Origin: JACCZZ01 sp044227805
GTDB taxonomy: Bacteria; Bacteroidota; Bacteroidia; Chitinophagales; UBA10324
Reading direction: 5' to 3'
DNA: 64,000 nt
Assembly (NCBI GenBank): GCA_044227805.1
Contig: JBGAWA010000002.1
Coordinates: 1-64,000 of the forward strand
Shown here: positions 44,220 through 54,537 of the stretch, piece by piece
Layout: every line of letters begins with the position of its first letter
Position numbering within the stretch: position 1 is the stretch's first letter
Program-made: the position numbers and the translations under genes
The notes under the pieces: generated by a model
Seen by the model: the letters and a program-made list of their open reading frames with translations, nothing else
Told to the model about the DNA's origin: nothing
Databases searched by the model: none

Positions 44220-44639
44220 ATGGCTTATTCAGAAAAAGTGCTGGAACATTATGAGCATCCTAAAAACGTAGGAACGCTCGATAAAAGCAAGAATACCGTT
44301 GGAACAGGATTAGTGGGTGCACCTGAATGTGGTGATGTGATGCGGTTGCAGATTGAGGTAGATCCCTCTACGCAAACGATTATTGATGCGAAATTTAAAA
44401 CGTTTGGCTGCGGCTCCGCCATTGCCTCTTCTTCTTTAGCCACTGAATGGTTGAAGGGAAGAACCCTGGATGATGCCGCAACACTGGATAATATGGACAT
44501 TGTGGAAGAACTTGCATTGCCTCCTGTGAAAATACACTGTTCTGTGCTGGCCGAAGATGCCGTTAAAGCGGCTATTAACGATTATCGTGTTAAGAATGGC
44601 ATGGAGCCGATTAAGCTAAAAGAAAGTGTTGTTCATTAA
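44220..44639 (+). CDS. iscU: Fe-S scaffold protein IscU
   Basis: A 139-residue scaffold on which [2Fe-2S] clusters are built. The three conserved cysteines are present: in GAPECGDVM, in FGCGSAIASSS and in KIHCSVLAEDA. The Asp that modulates cluster lability is in ECGD. The motif KTFGCGSAIASSSLATEWLK in the middle is a close match to the family. It is followed by iscA at an 81-bp gap. Partners would be IscS (upstream here), HscA/HscB and ferredoxin, which are not in the window. Confidence 0.97.
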   Translation: MAYSEKVLEHYEHPKNVGTLDKSKNTVGTGLVGAPECGDVMRLQIEVDPSTQTIIDAKFKTFGCGSAIASSSLATEWLKGRTLDDAATLDNMDIVEELALPPVKIHCSVLAEDAVKAAINDYRVKNGMEPIKLKESVVH

Positions 44640-44720
44640 TTCGTACTGTAATCAGGTGTTGGACAAAAGATCTGCAGGGTTTAATTTTCTTTCAGTCTTC
44701 CTTCATCAATTTCTATTACC

Positions 44721-45047
44721 ATGATTTCAATAAGTGAAAAGGCAAAAACAAAAGTAGAAGCGCTGTCACATGAGGCAGGGCTTGACAAAGATTATTTTGT
44801 ACGGGTGTCTGTAGTAGGCGGAGGATGTTCCGGCCTTTCCTACAAGATGGATTTTGACAATGAATCGAAGAAAGACGATCAGGTCTTTGAAGACAAAGGA
44901 CTGAAACTGGTTTGCGACCTCAAGAGCTTTCTCTATCTGTGTGGAACAGAGCTGGATTTTTCTGACGGGCTGAATGGCAAAGGGTTTCATTTTGTGAATC
45001 CAAATGCAACAAGAACCTGCGGATGCGGGGAGAGTTTTGCTGTGTGA
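44721..45047 (+). CDS. iscA: Fe-S assembly A-type carrier protein IscA
   Basis: A 108-residue A-type carrier. The three cysteines that bind iron or cluster are in GGGCSGLSY (near residue 34) and in the C-terminal TCGCGESF. It transfers [2Fe-2S] or [4Fe-4S] clusters to apo-targets. Length is normal. It is the last gene of the isc cluster and ends 16 bp before a strong bidirectional terminator. Confidence 0.95.
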   Translation: MISISEKAKTKVEALSHEAGLDKDYFVRVSVVGGGCSGLSYKMDFDNESKKDDQVFEDKGLKLVCDLKSFLYLCGTELDFSDGLNGKGFHFVNPNATRTCGCGESFAV

Positions 45048-45062
45048 TTGCTGAAAAATTAT

Positions 45063-45110
45063 AACAGGAAAGTCTCTTCATTTTTGTGAAGGGACTTTCC
45101 TGTTTATTAT
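45063..45110. terminator. Bidirectional terminator between iscA and S9 peptidase
   Basis: 18-bp stem with one mismatch: AACAGGAAAGTCTCTTCA (45063-45080) pairs with TGAAGGGACTTTCCTGTT (45087-45104), then TTATTAT. It serves both convergent genes. Confidence 0.9.
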
Positions 45111-45126
45111 ACCTTCTGTTATGCGG

Positions 45127-47133
45127 TCAATTCTTCAAATGTCCGTCAAACCAATCCTTTCTTCTTTCATAGCGGTCGCGAAGATAACTGGGGACACTGA
45201 GGCCGTGATATTGGTTTGGATAGATCACAAGCTGTGTTTCAACACCAAGGCTTTTTAATGCCTGGTACATTTGTTCTGAGTTGAGCAGCGGAACATTAAA
45301 ATCTTTCGCTCCACACATAAAGAGTGTAGGTGTTTTGATTCTGTCAGCATGCAGAAAAGGCATGGAATTTTTCACATACGTATCGAAGTTTGCCCAGGGC
45401 GTTCCCAATTCCGCTTCATACTCACGGATATACATGTCGGTTCCATATCCTGCCAATGCATTACCAATGCTTGCTCCGCTGATGGCGCATTTAAACCGCT
45501 GATCGCGGGCGATTACATAATCGGTGGCGATGCCGCCATAACTCCAGCCTTCCACTGCTAATCTGCCGGCATCGGCGATACCGTTTTTCACGAGGTAGTC
45601 AACACCTGATAAATCATCTTCAATATCTACCGATCCCCATGCCGCAAAAATCGCAGTGGCGAATTTTTCACCTTTGGTGGTGCTGCCACGGGGATTCATG
45701 GAAACGGTTACATAACCCCATGCCGCATACAACTGCCAGTCAAAGGCCCATTCATTTTGATTCTGGCTGGTGGGGCCACCATGTATCTGCAGAATAGTGG
45801 GGTATTTTTTCCCTTCCACATAATCAGCGGGTAAAACCATGAAGCCGCTAATCATTGTTCCGTCTTTGCTTTTTGACTGGAACTCTTTAGTGGTTGCCAG
45901 CTGATGCCGCGAGAGCCAGCCATCGTTCTGGTGAGAGAGTTTTCTGAAACCATTTTCATCCTGCACAAAGATTTCTTCGGGTATCATCGGTGTCGTGTAC
46001 TGCAGTGCTATTTTATTTTCCGCCAGCAAATGATAATTATAAACGGTATGCCGGCCGGTGATTACCTTTTTGATTTCCCCTCCATCAGCGGAAATTTTGT
46101 TCAGATCAAGATTTTGGTCGTCCTCAGCGATGAAGTAAATTTCCTTGCCATCCGGCGACCATTGCGGATTCCAGATATTGCGGTCATAGGAAGCCGTGAT
46201 GATTTTTGCAGCACCGCCGGCTACCGGTACAACGGCCAGGTGTTGTGTGGCATAATAAATTAATTTCAGCGGCCCGCCTGCTGTGTATGCGATGTATTTG
46301 CCATCCGGACTCCAGGAAGGGGGTGATTCATAAGAAGGATCATTATCATTACCGGTGTTCGTGGTGAGTTGACGTGGCACAGCATGCGGCCTGGCATCCA
46401 CCACATATACATCATAATTATCATCGCGGTCCCAGTCTGAACGTGCGCGCTTGCTCACAAAGGCAATCTGTTTCCCATCCGGGCTCCAGGAGGGAAGCTG
46501 TTCTTCAAAATCGCCATCCACGATCCTGGCAGTATCGCCCGTCAATACATCCATGACGAATAAATGTTTTCGTGAAGTGGTCAGATATCCTGCATAATCT
46601 TCCTTGAAATAAAAACGGTCGATCACGATCGGAACAGGTGTTTCGGTTCCTTCAATATATTTCGTAGTGTCGGTGACATTCACTATCAGTGCAATTTTTT
46701 TCCCATCGGGACTCCAGGCATAATCTTCCACACCACCGGCGAATGATGTCATTCTTTTAGCTTCGCCGCCATTGCGGTTCAACAGCCAAAGCTGATTGTT
46801 TTCATTACTGTCGGACCTGGAGGAAAGAAAGGCGAGGTAGTTATTGCCGGGCGACCAGCGGGGCGTGGATTCACTTTCTTCTTTTGTATAGGTGAGCTGC
46901 AGTGTGGTTTTCCCATCCCACGCCGACATCCAGATATCGGTGGTGAAATCATCTGTATCAAAGTTGGTGGATGAAACGGTATAGGCCACCCAGTTGCCAT
47001 CAGGAGAAATGCATGGTTCCGTGACGTCATGAATACTGTCGGCATCGGCGATGGTGACCGGTTTTTTTGGCGATTGTGCAAAGCAAAAAGTACAGGCAGT
47101 TACTGTGAGCAGTGTGAGCAGTGTAGGACGCAT
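45127..47133 (-). CDS. Exported S9 family prolyl oligopeptidase (dipeptidyl-peptidase-like)
   Basis: 668 residues. Signal peptide 1-19 (CTFCFAQ), then a beta-propeller of TolB/PD40-type repeats (SPDGNWVAY, SPDGKKIALI, SPDGKQIAFVS, SPDGKYIAYTAG, SPDGKEIYFIAED) to about 390. The C-terminal alpha/beta-hydrolase domain has the nucleophile in EGWSYGGI, a catalytic Asp in CGAKDFNVP and a His in YPNQYHGLS. S9C enzymes such as acylaminoacyl- or dipeptidyl-peptidase-5-like proteins cleave peptides in the periplasm for amino-acid uptake. It stands between a terminator and the damaged susD. Confidence 0.94.
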   Translation of the reverse strand: MRPTLLTLLTVTACTFCFAQSPKKPVTIADADSIHDVTEPCISPDGNWVAYTVSSTNFDTDDFTTDIWMSAWDGKTTLQLTYTKEESESTPRWSPGNNYLAFLSSRSDSNENNQLWLLNRNGGEAKRMTSFAGGVEDYAWSPDGKKIALIVNVTDTTKYIEGTETPVPIVIDRFYFKEDYAGYLTTSRKHLFVMDVLTGDTARIVDGDFEEQLPSWSPDGKQIAFVSKRARSDWDRDDNYDVYVVDARPHAVPRQLTTNTGNDNDPSYESPPSWSPDGKYIAYTAGGPLKLIYYATQHLAVVPVAGGAAKIITASYDRNIWNPQWSPDGKEIYFIAEDDQNLDLNKISADGGEIKKVITGRHTVYNYHLLAENKIALQYTTPMIPEEIFVQDENGFRKLSHQNDGWLSRHQLATTKEFQSKSKDGTMISGFMVLPADYVEGKKYPTILQIHGGPTSQNQNEWAFDWQLYAAWGYVTVSMNPRGSTTKGEKFATAIFAAWGSVDIEDDLSGVDYLVKNGIADAGRLAVEGWSYGGIATDYVIARDQRFKCAISGASIGNALAGYGTDMYIREYEAELGTPWANFDTYVKNSMPFLHADRIKTPTLFMCGAKDFNVPLLNSEQMYQALKSLGVETQLVIYPNQYHGLSVPSYLRDRYERRKDWFDGHLKN

Positions 47134-47405
47134 GGTGATGATTTGTGTTGAAAGAACTTTGAAGTTATTCCTGTTTGTAAACTATGTTGACCTTATCGGT
47201 TGTCCGGTACAGTTGCCGGTTTTCCTGTATCAGCAGTTTGTTGCATCGAAATGCGAGCGGTGCATAAGCGTGGTTATCTTCTCTTATCTACTCTTCTTTC
47301 GCAGCTACGGCAATTATTTCCATCAATGGTTTTTGCAAAGAATCAAGCGAAACCCAAATAGTGACTGCAAAAAATGGTTTGGGAAAAACCAACTGCACAT
47401 CACCC

Positions 47406-48819
47406 TTAATATCCCGGGTTCTGTACCAGGTTTTTATTTACTTGCAGTTCGCGTTGCGGAATAGGAAACACCAGCTTATCATCATTATAAGGCATTGTGC
47501 CCACTACTCCATGCAATCGTTTTATATCGTGGTACCTGAATCCTTCATGGGCAAGCTCGAGTCTTCTTTCCATCAATATATCATCCAATGTGACGGATGT
47601 AACGGCGGGAAGTGCAGCTCTTACATGCACCATGTTGTAGTCATCTGCCGGATTGGCTCCGGTTGATGTGCCAAGCCGCAGGTTGCATTCCGCCCTCACA
47701 AGATACATTTCGGCGAGGCGGATGACGGCGATATTCGCATACTGGTTTTTCCACTTACCGGAAAGGTAATCGCCGGAGCTGGTGTAAAAGAGGGATTTTC
47801 TCACATCACCATCCGGATAGAGGGCAAGGTGCGCATCTTCAATCAGTATATCACGGCGGCCTCCGTTAGAAGCATTCGCGAAAAACTCATTCATCGAATT
47901 CTCACCATCCTGTTCAGAGATCTCTATTGAAAAAACTGATTCCTTGGTATCTTCCAATTGATTGAATACATCTTTATAAGCCGGTATAAGGCTGTATTTT
48001 CCCGATTCAATTACACGGTCAGCGGCATCGCGCGCATTGGCATAGTCGCCTTGCTGCAAATAAATTCTTGCCAGCACCGCTGCCGCCACAAATTTATCGG
48101 CATACACATTATTGCTTTCCGGCAACAGGCTCTCCGCCGAAGTAAGATCAGCGATGGCCTGTGCATAACACTGCTCTACTGTGTTTCTTGCCGGAGTGGA
48201 GGATGCATCAATTACAATGGTTGGTGTAAGCACTATCGGTACCCCTAACTGATTGTTAACCTGGCCGGGTTCATACTGCTGCCCGAAATAACGGGCCAAC
48301 TCAAAATACATCCATCCGCGCAGGCATCTTGCTTCGCCTTCTACTTTTGCGCGGTCTTCTTCATTGACAACCGATAAGGCAGACAGCACGTTGTTACAGA
48401 TGTTGATGCAGTTGTAGGCATCTGACCAAAGCGCTTCCACATCTGAATTCGTGACGAGTATCTGCCGGTTAAAAATTTCACGCGGCGCTTCGAAAGTACC
48501 CACCCATAGCAACTCGCCTTCGCCGGCATAGAGTTCCGCGTTTCTGAGGATGTTGCCGCCAAACAGATCATCCTGCGACAATTCATCATACGCACCGGTC
48601 AACACTTGTTTTACGCTTGCATCGTTGCTGAGTGCTGTGGCGTTGGTAGAGATCCTGTGCAGGTTGCAGATCGAAGGTGTCGGCACAGCCATTAAAAATC
48701 TAAAGCGCGGTGAGTATGGCTGCGGCCCGCATTATTTTTTTTACCGCATCGAATGGAAGACAGGTGTGAGGTGAAATCGTTCTCATGGAAGGAATATTAT
48801 CTGGGGTAAGTTTTTTCAT
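47406..48819 (-). pseudogene. susD-like (RagB/SusD) lipoprotein gene broken near its 5' end
   Basis: The C-terminal ~420 residues are an intact RagB/SusD glycan-binding lipoprotein, ending in the usual VQNPGY and starting ATALSNDASVKQVLTGAYDE. The open frame from 48692 has no signal peptide. In the other minus-strand frame the missing start is visible: MRAAAILTAL, an in-frame TAG (48700-48702), then IFNGCADTFDLQPAQDL with the lipobox Cys. A 2-bp loss (or 1-bp gain) in a CTCT repeat near 48648-48653 is needed to join it to the rest. The gene therefore has a nonsense codon and a frameshift within ~60 bp. It follows the likewise damaged susC. SusD proteins sit on top of SusC and capture oligosaccharides or peptides. 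Confidence 0.8.
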
Positions 48820-48862
48820 TTTATTTCATTGACGGGTTAGAAAATTGTTTCAATAAAACAAA

Positions 48863-51800
48863 TCACAATCCGATGGTAAGTCCAAACACAATGGTTTTAG
48901 GTTGCGGCGCACTGTAGAAATCGATTCCGGCGATCACGTTAGCTTCTTCCGGCAGTACATAATCAGAAGTAACTTCAGGATCCCATCCGCGATAGCTGGT
49001 AATGGTTAACAGGTTATACGCCGACATATAAACACGGAGGCTGGAGAATTTTATTTTTTATAATAGCCGGTCGAAAGAGTCATAGCCCAGCGTCACCGAT
49101 TTAAGCCGTATATAGGATCCGTCGTCAATGTAACGGCCTGGAGCGTGTCTGATCACCGTTATCAAATCCCAACCGGGCCTGTGGAACATCTGTAATATCG
49201 CCCGGATGCTGCCATGCGTTAAGCATGGCTATCGTCTGGTTGTCATAGACTGCACCATTGGCTTCCATCCAGTGATCACCATTCAGATTGATTTGATTGC
49301 CATAGACACTTTGTGTTGCAATATCCAATGAAAAACCTTTGTAAGAAAAACTGTTGGTGAAGCCGGCAATGAAATCGGGATTGGGGTCGCCGAGCACAAC
49401 GAAGTTGGCAAGATTAAAATCGTTGGTTGTTTCCGCTGAACCTTCCGGACCATTCACATACCAAAGCGCATCACCGTTATCCGGATCTACGCCTGCATAT
49501 TCGGCACCATAGAAGACGCCCAGTGGTTCGCCCACCTTCACGACATTCAGAATATCGGAACCGCCGTTGTCGATCAGGTCCTGGCCGGGTGCCAGTTCTA
49601 CCACTTCGTTTTTATTGGCGGCAAAATTTACGCTGGCTGTCCATTTAAATTCATTCACAAGGATATCGCCATTGACTACGATCTCGATGCCATTGTTTTT
49701 CATCTTACCGATGTTCTGTGTTTGCAGCAGGATACCGGTGGTGGCAGGAATAGGTACGTCCAGCAAGAGATTGGAGGTGTTCTTTATGTAATAATCCAGT
49801 TCACCGTTTAAGCGGTCGCCAAAGAATCCAAAGTCAATGCCTGCATCAAACTGAAAAGTTCTTTCCCAGGTGAGATCAGGATTTTCGATAGTGGAAGGGT
49901 AGAGCGCAGGGTTGCCATTGTAGGAAGCGACACCATATTTGCCGATGTAATCAAAATCTCCGATTTCCGCATTACCTATTTCACCGGCGCTGGCTCTTAC
50001 TTTCAGGAAGCTGATGGCCGGGATGCCTGCTAAGAATTCTTCCCTGCTAAGAATCCAGCCGGCGGAAGCGGACGGAAAAAATCCATAACGCTTATTCTCC
50101 CCAAATCGGGAAGATCCATCAATTCGACCGGTGAGTGAAAAAAGGTACTTCTCGTTATAATTGTAGTTGGCTCTTGCGAAATAAGAGATGAAGCGATACT
50201 GTGTAAAGTTGCTGGTGCCATACACAATTTGCGAGGCGCTTGCCAGTGTCTTCAGGTCATCATTCGGAAATCCCTGGCCGTCCACTTTTTGATAGAACTG
50301 GGTGTAAGGCTGGTATTCAATACCACCAGTCGCCTCCAGGTTATGCATTTTGTTTAAGCTGGTGAGATAGGTTAGCAGCAGCTTTGTATCATAATTTTCA
50401 ACGCGTGCTGAGTAGGCTTCACCGTATCCGCCCACCGACTGTCCGAAGTTGGAACGGCTGCCGGAATAGCGGTCGGACGTGAAGTTGGTAAAATCGCCAC
50501 CCACTTCACCCCGGAGGGTTAGTGAGGGCAGTATGTGAAAGTTTGCATAGATGTTCCCCACTGTCCGAAATGTGTAATTGTTGGATTGCGTGTATTCCGC
50601 TTCGAGCAGTGGATTAAAGTACAGCGTGACGGGCTGATCATTAAGTTGTCCTAAGGTATCGTAAGGTGGCGTAAGAGGCGACTGTGCAACAATTTGCATG
50701 GGTGATTCAAAATAATCATCGTTAGGAACATCATTGTTCAGGCTGCGGCTTAGTTGCAGCGATGTGCCGAGATCAAATTTATCCGACAACTTGCTGTCAA
50801 GATTGATCTGGATATTTGCGCGGTTCATATAGTTATTGATCAGGATGCCATCCTGTTGCGAATAACCGCCTGCAATGAAATACTGCAGTTTGTCGGTGCC
50901 TCCGGAAACGGACGCATTCACATCCCTTGAGGTAGCTTTCTGAAAGGCAAGTGACTGCCAGTCGGTACTCACTTCTCTTGTGGTCCAGTCAGCCCAACCT
51001 GAATTCCTGTCGAACTGCTTGTGCACATCTTCCAGGAAATCGTCAATGGCTTCCTGTTCGTTATCATAGCCGCTGATGTTATTCGCGAAATCATATTGGC
51101 CGGCGTTAACCGCGGCCTGTTCAAAGTAATTAATGTATTGATCACTGTTCATGAATTCGCGCAGGCGGGTAGGTTTGCTCCAGCCTTGCTGATAGTCAAT
51201 GGTAACTTTTGATTTTCCTTCCTTTCCTCTTTTGGTGGTGATCAGCACTACGCCGTTTGCGCCACGCGAACCATAGATAGCGGATGCCGCGGCATCTTTC
51301 AATATGCTTACGGACTCTATATTATTGAAATCAATATCATTCAGCGGGTTGATGGAAAGATTGACTTCATCATTCACTGCCTTTGTATTGATCGGCACGC
51401 CATCCACAACATACAAGGGCTCATTGTTGGCGGTGATGGAAGAAGAGCCGCGCACCCTTACCTTGATGGCGCTTCCCACCTTTCCGTTATTCGTTTCCAC
51501 GAATACGCCGGCTGCTTTGCCTTGCAGCGCCTGCTCAATTGAAGTAACCGGTGTACGGGCGATGGCATCACCTTTTACCTCGGCAATGCTTCCGGTCACT
51601 TCCGTTTTTATCTGTGTTCCATATCCAACCACCACCACTTCTTTCAGGAGCTGCTCTGTATTAGAAAGCGCCACATCCACAACAGCTTCCTTTGAAAAGG
51701 CAACCTCCCGGGTTTCATAACCAACATAAGAAAAGATGAGTGATCCTCCGGCGACGGGAACATCTATCGCATATTTCCCCTTTTCATTGGTGATGGTGGC

Positions 51801-51947
51801 CGTTTGCGTTCCTTTAATTACAACGGTCACACCATCGAGCGGTTCACTGTTTGATTTGTCAGTGACGGTGCCGGTCAGTGAACGGTATTGCGCAAACAGG
51901 GGAGCATAGACAAGCAGACTTATCGCCAGCAGTAAAATTTTTCTCAT
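48863..51947 (-). pseudogene. susC-like TonB-dependent receptor with C-terminal frameshifts
   Basis: The 940-residue open frame (51947 to 49125) is a normal SusC/RagA receptor: signal peptide, CarboxypepD_reg-like domain (SLTGTVTDKSNSEPLDGVTV), plug with the TonB box region and SusC-type IEQALQGKAAGVF, and a long beta-barrel. It stops short at RSRPLH. Another frame carries on: RYIDDGSYIRLKSVTLGY, then TLSTGYYKK, then IKFSSLRVYMSAYNLLTIT and an end GLTIGL at 48863. Joining them needs an extra G near 49137, an extra G at 49081 and one missing A in the A6 run at 49054-49059. Without the last strands the barrel cannot close, so as read the gene is broken; a consensus error is possible. Confidence 0.8.
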
Positions 51948-52061
51948 GGTTCAAATGCTTTGTGCTGTGGTTCAGAAATGATTCATAAACGTAATAATTT
52001 CCATTTGAATTAGGAATCCGGATGAAGCATGGATAAAAGCAGCATGCCTATTGGCGAGCTG

Positions 52062-54293
52062 CTATTGCTTCATGACGGTGGCAAAATAATTTTCAGATCC
52101 GTCAAATAACTTGACGAGGTAGAGACCGGCCGGCAGCAGGGTTGTGTGCAAGGTGAATGACGGGCCGGCGGTTAATGTTTGCTCGTAGACTATTTCACCA
52201 AGGTTGTTAATCAATGATAGCCGGCCGCTGGTGACCATGTCAGTCATGAGGACAGTCAGCTGATCAGAAAATGGGGAAGGGAAAATATCGAAGTGGTTGA
52301 ACGAGGGTTGATCCATTCCGCTGATTACGGTTGCATCCAGTGATGTATCCGTTGTTGCCGTACAACCGTAATACTGATAAACAGTGAGGGTAACCGTGTA
52401 GGTGCCGGTGTTAGCGTAAACATGCACCGGCAGTTGTTCGGTTGAAAAGGTACCATCCCCAAAGTCCCAGTAATAATCTGCGCCGTTGATGGCCGGTGTA
52501 AATTGAAAGATAGCCGGTGCAATTTGATTGGTTGTAAATGTAGCGTCAGGAGCCGCCACATAATCCAAAGCGATGGCATCATCCAGCCAGTCAAAACGGT
52601 TGCTGATAAAGTTTTTCAGTTCATCCACAAAAAAAGGAGGATTGGTGACTCCCAGCTCCGCCCATTTTTTAAAGTTACGTTGTGCCGGTTGTTCCAGCAG
52701 TGTCTGCAGGGAGTCGATGATTTTATAAATTGATTCATTTTCTAATATTTCCTGCCGTAAGGAGGTGTACCGGCAATACACTTCCTTCACCCATTCAGGA
52801 TCTTCCCGGAATTTACTCCACCAAAAAGGAAAGGGCCAGTAGGGATGTGTGATTTCCCAAACCCATCCCTGCTCTGTGCCGGGCGCATAGGCACGGTCGT
52901 AATCCCATGGCGGACCAATATGGAGCTGCCCGCCGTCCGTAATTTTTTCTTTATACAAAAAAGTACTGCGGCCATAGCTGTCGTAGTTGGCACTGAACTC
53001 ATTCACGATCATGAAGTCGATGAAGGATTTTACGGCGATAAATTTTCTGTACCCCTGCGCACTATCCAGAAACAGGTTGCCATGCAGTGAATTTTCAAAG
53101 CTATCCACATAACTATGGATGTAATCAAATTGTGCGGGTTGAATTTCTTCTATGCGAGGCTCTACCATTTTATAAGCAACGGGTAACTGGCAGGTAGCAT
53201 AATTAACCGGAAGATAAATGCTGTTCCAGTCATTCGGATACCCGTTTTCATTGATTTCAATAATATAGCCTCCTGTTAGTTCATCGCCGGTAATGTCTTC
53301 CGGTTTCAAGTCCGCAATATCAACCCTGTTCTCATCGCGTTTTACTTTTTCTGTCAGCGTGTAAACGCCTAAGTATTCACCATTCAGCATCAGCTCACAA
53401 AACATTGTGCGTGGTGCATAATGGCCCATTCTCCTGCTCATTTCATACGTGATGGTGTTTTTCATGAGGCTTAAGTCCAGGTATTCAGCTTTCAGAATAA
53501 AATCATTTTCAGCAGGAAGCCCCAACAGTACAGTATCTATCTCCACGCTATCGTTATCCACCACGTCGAAGTCATAGTTTTTCTTGGGATAATAGGGCCC
53601 GGTAAAACCCTGCAGCTCCGTCATTATTTTCCCCGAAAAAGCATAATCCGTATCTGACGGATGGTTCAGGAAGCCAGTTCCGTGATCGATGATTTTTATG
53701 TCTGCTGCCACTTTGGGTTCCGTAAAAATTTCCTGTCCGTGTGTATCGAGCAATAGGATGGGAAGGTTTGATTCGGCGAAGACGAATGGCAATGCAGGTT
53801 CGTCACCAAAGGTGATTTGAAAATTGTGCAATGTTCCCTCATCCTGCGGATACGTATCATTGCATTGCAGTTTCCAGGTGCCATTTGGATTTTGTCCGTT
53901 ATTGATCAATCCAAGATCGCCCATGGCGGCAAACATGCCCGTGAAGGGTGCTGATCCTCCGCTCACCGGATTGGGCGAGAAATCATTGAGGCAGGTGAAG
54001 AAAAAATTATCGCCATCGCCGCCTACTCCCGAAATCAGCAGCACCGCCGTTCCATCGGGCGCGATCAGTTTCAGTTGAAGGTCGGAATCCCAGCTATGCG
54101 TGATATTGAAACAGACACTTTCCAGTCCGAATGTGGTATCAATAACAGCAGGCAGCCCGCTAACGTCGAGATCGAAAGTGACAATGGTGCCATTATCCGG
54201 AATCACCTGGTTAACGACGGTATAATAGGTTTGTGCCCATGACGGAAGGCTTGTCATCACCCAAAAAACCAGGTATATGGTTTTTATTTTCAT
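52062..54293 (-). CDS. T9SS-sorted CotH kinase family protein
   Basis: 743 residues. Signal peptide 1-20, then a proprotein-convertase P-domain-like jelly roll (~25-170; FDLDVSGLP..., SWDSDLQLKLIAPDGT). A CotH protein-kinase domain follows (~190-570) with RTMFCELMLNGEYLGVYTLTEKVKRDENR in the N-lobe and GPPWDYDRAYAPG as the metal-binding motif, then a PKD domain (DYYWDFGDGTFSTEQLPVHVY, ~615-690) and a T9SS type-A tail (SPFSDQLTVLMTD, GLYLVKLFDGSE). CotH kinases phosphorylate secreted or spore-coat proteins. A surface-sorted one may modify proteins outside the cell. It diverges from pheS. Confidence 0.92.
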   Translation of the reverse strand: MKIKTIYLVFWVMTSLPSWAQTYYTVVNQVIPDNGTIVTFDLDVSGLPAVIDTTFGLESVCFNITHSWDSDLQLKLIAPDGTAVLLISGVGGDGDNFFFTCLNDFSPNPVSGGSAPFTGMFAAMGDLGLINNGQNPNGTWKLQCNDTYPQDEGTLHNFQITFGDEPALPFVFAESNLPILLLDTHGQEIFTEPKVAADIKIIDHGTGFLNHPSDTDYAFSGKIMTELQGFTGPYYPKKNYDFDVVDNDSVEIDTVLLGLPAENDFILKAEYLDLSLMKNTITYEMSRRMGHYAPRTMFCELMLNGEYLGVYTLTEKVKRDENRVDIADLKPEDITGDELTGGYIIEINENGYPNDWNSIYLPVNYATCQLPVAYKMVEPRIEEIQPAQFDYIHSYVDSFENSLHGNLFLDSAQGYRKFIAVKSFIDFMIVNEFSANYDSYGRSTFLYKEKITDGGQLHIGPPWDYDRAYAPGTEQGWVWEITHPYWPFPFWWSKFREDPEWVKEVYCRYTSLRQEILENESIYKIIDSLQTLLEQPAQRNFKKWAELGVTNPPFFVDELKNFISNRFDWLDDAIALDYVAAPDATFTTNQIAPAIFQFTPAINGADYYWDFGDGTFSTEQLPVHVYANTGTYTVTLTVYQYYGCTATTDTSLDATVISGMDQPSFNHFDIFPSPFSDQLTVLMTDMVTSGRLSLINNLGEIVYEQTLTAGPSFTLHTTLLPAGLYLVKLFDGSENYFATVMKQ

Positions 54294-54537
54294 ACAGAAA
54301 TCGCGGTTCGTTTCCGAAAAATGATACAGCGTTGAATGTTCATTCTTGCAAAATAGTTATTTCCATTGGTGGTTATGATGAGGCCTGGTTGAAAATGGAG
54401 CGGATACCACCTGGCGTAAAGGAACGTGCTTGCATGTCAAAGGACGATTCGTGACGCCATCGGGCGGCATCACCCGGCTGGCGTGTTACCTGTTTATTTC
54501 ATTTTTCTTCACGTTCTTTGTCCCATACATCCATTTC

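Noticed and set aside
47406..48692. An intact 428-residue SusD gene starting at 48692
   Set aside because: It would lack the signal peptide and lipobox, which are visible in another frame immediately upstream. The frame is better read as a broken gene starting near 48819.
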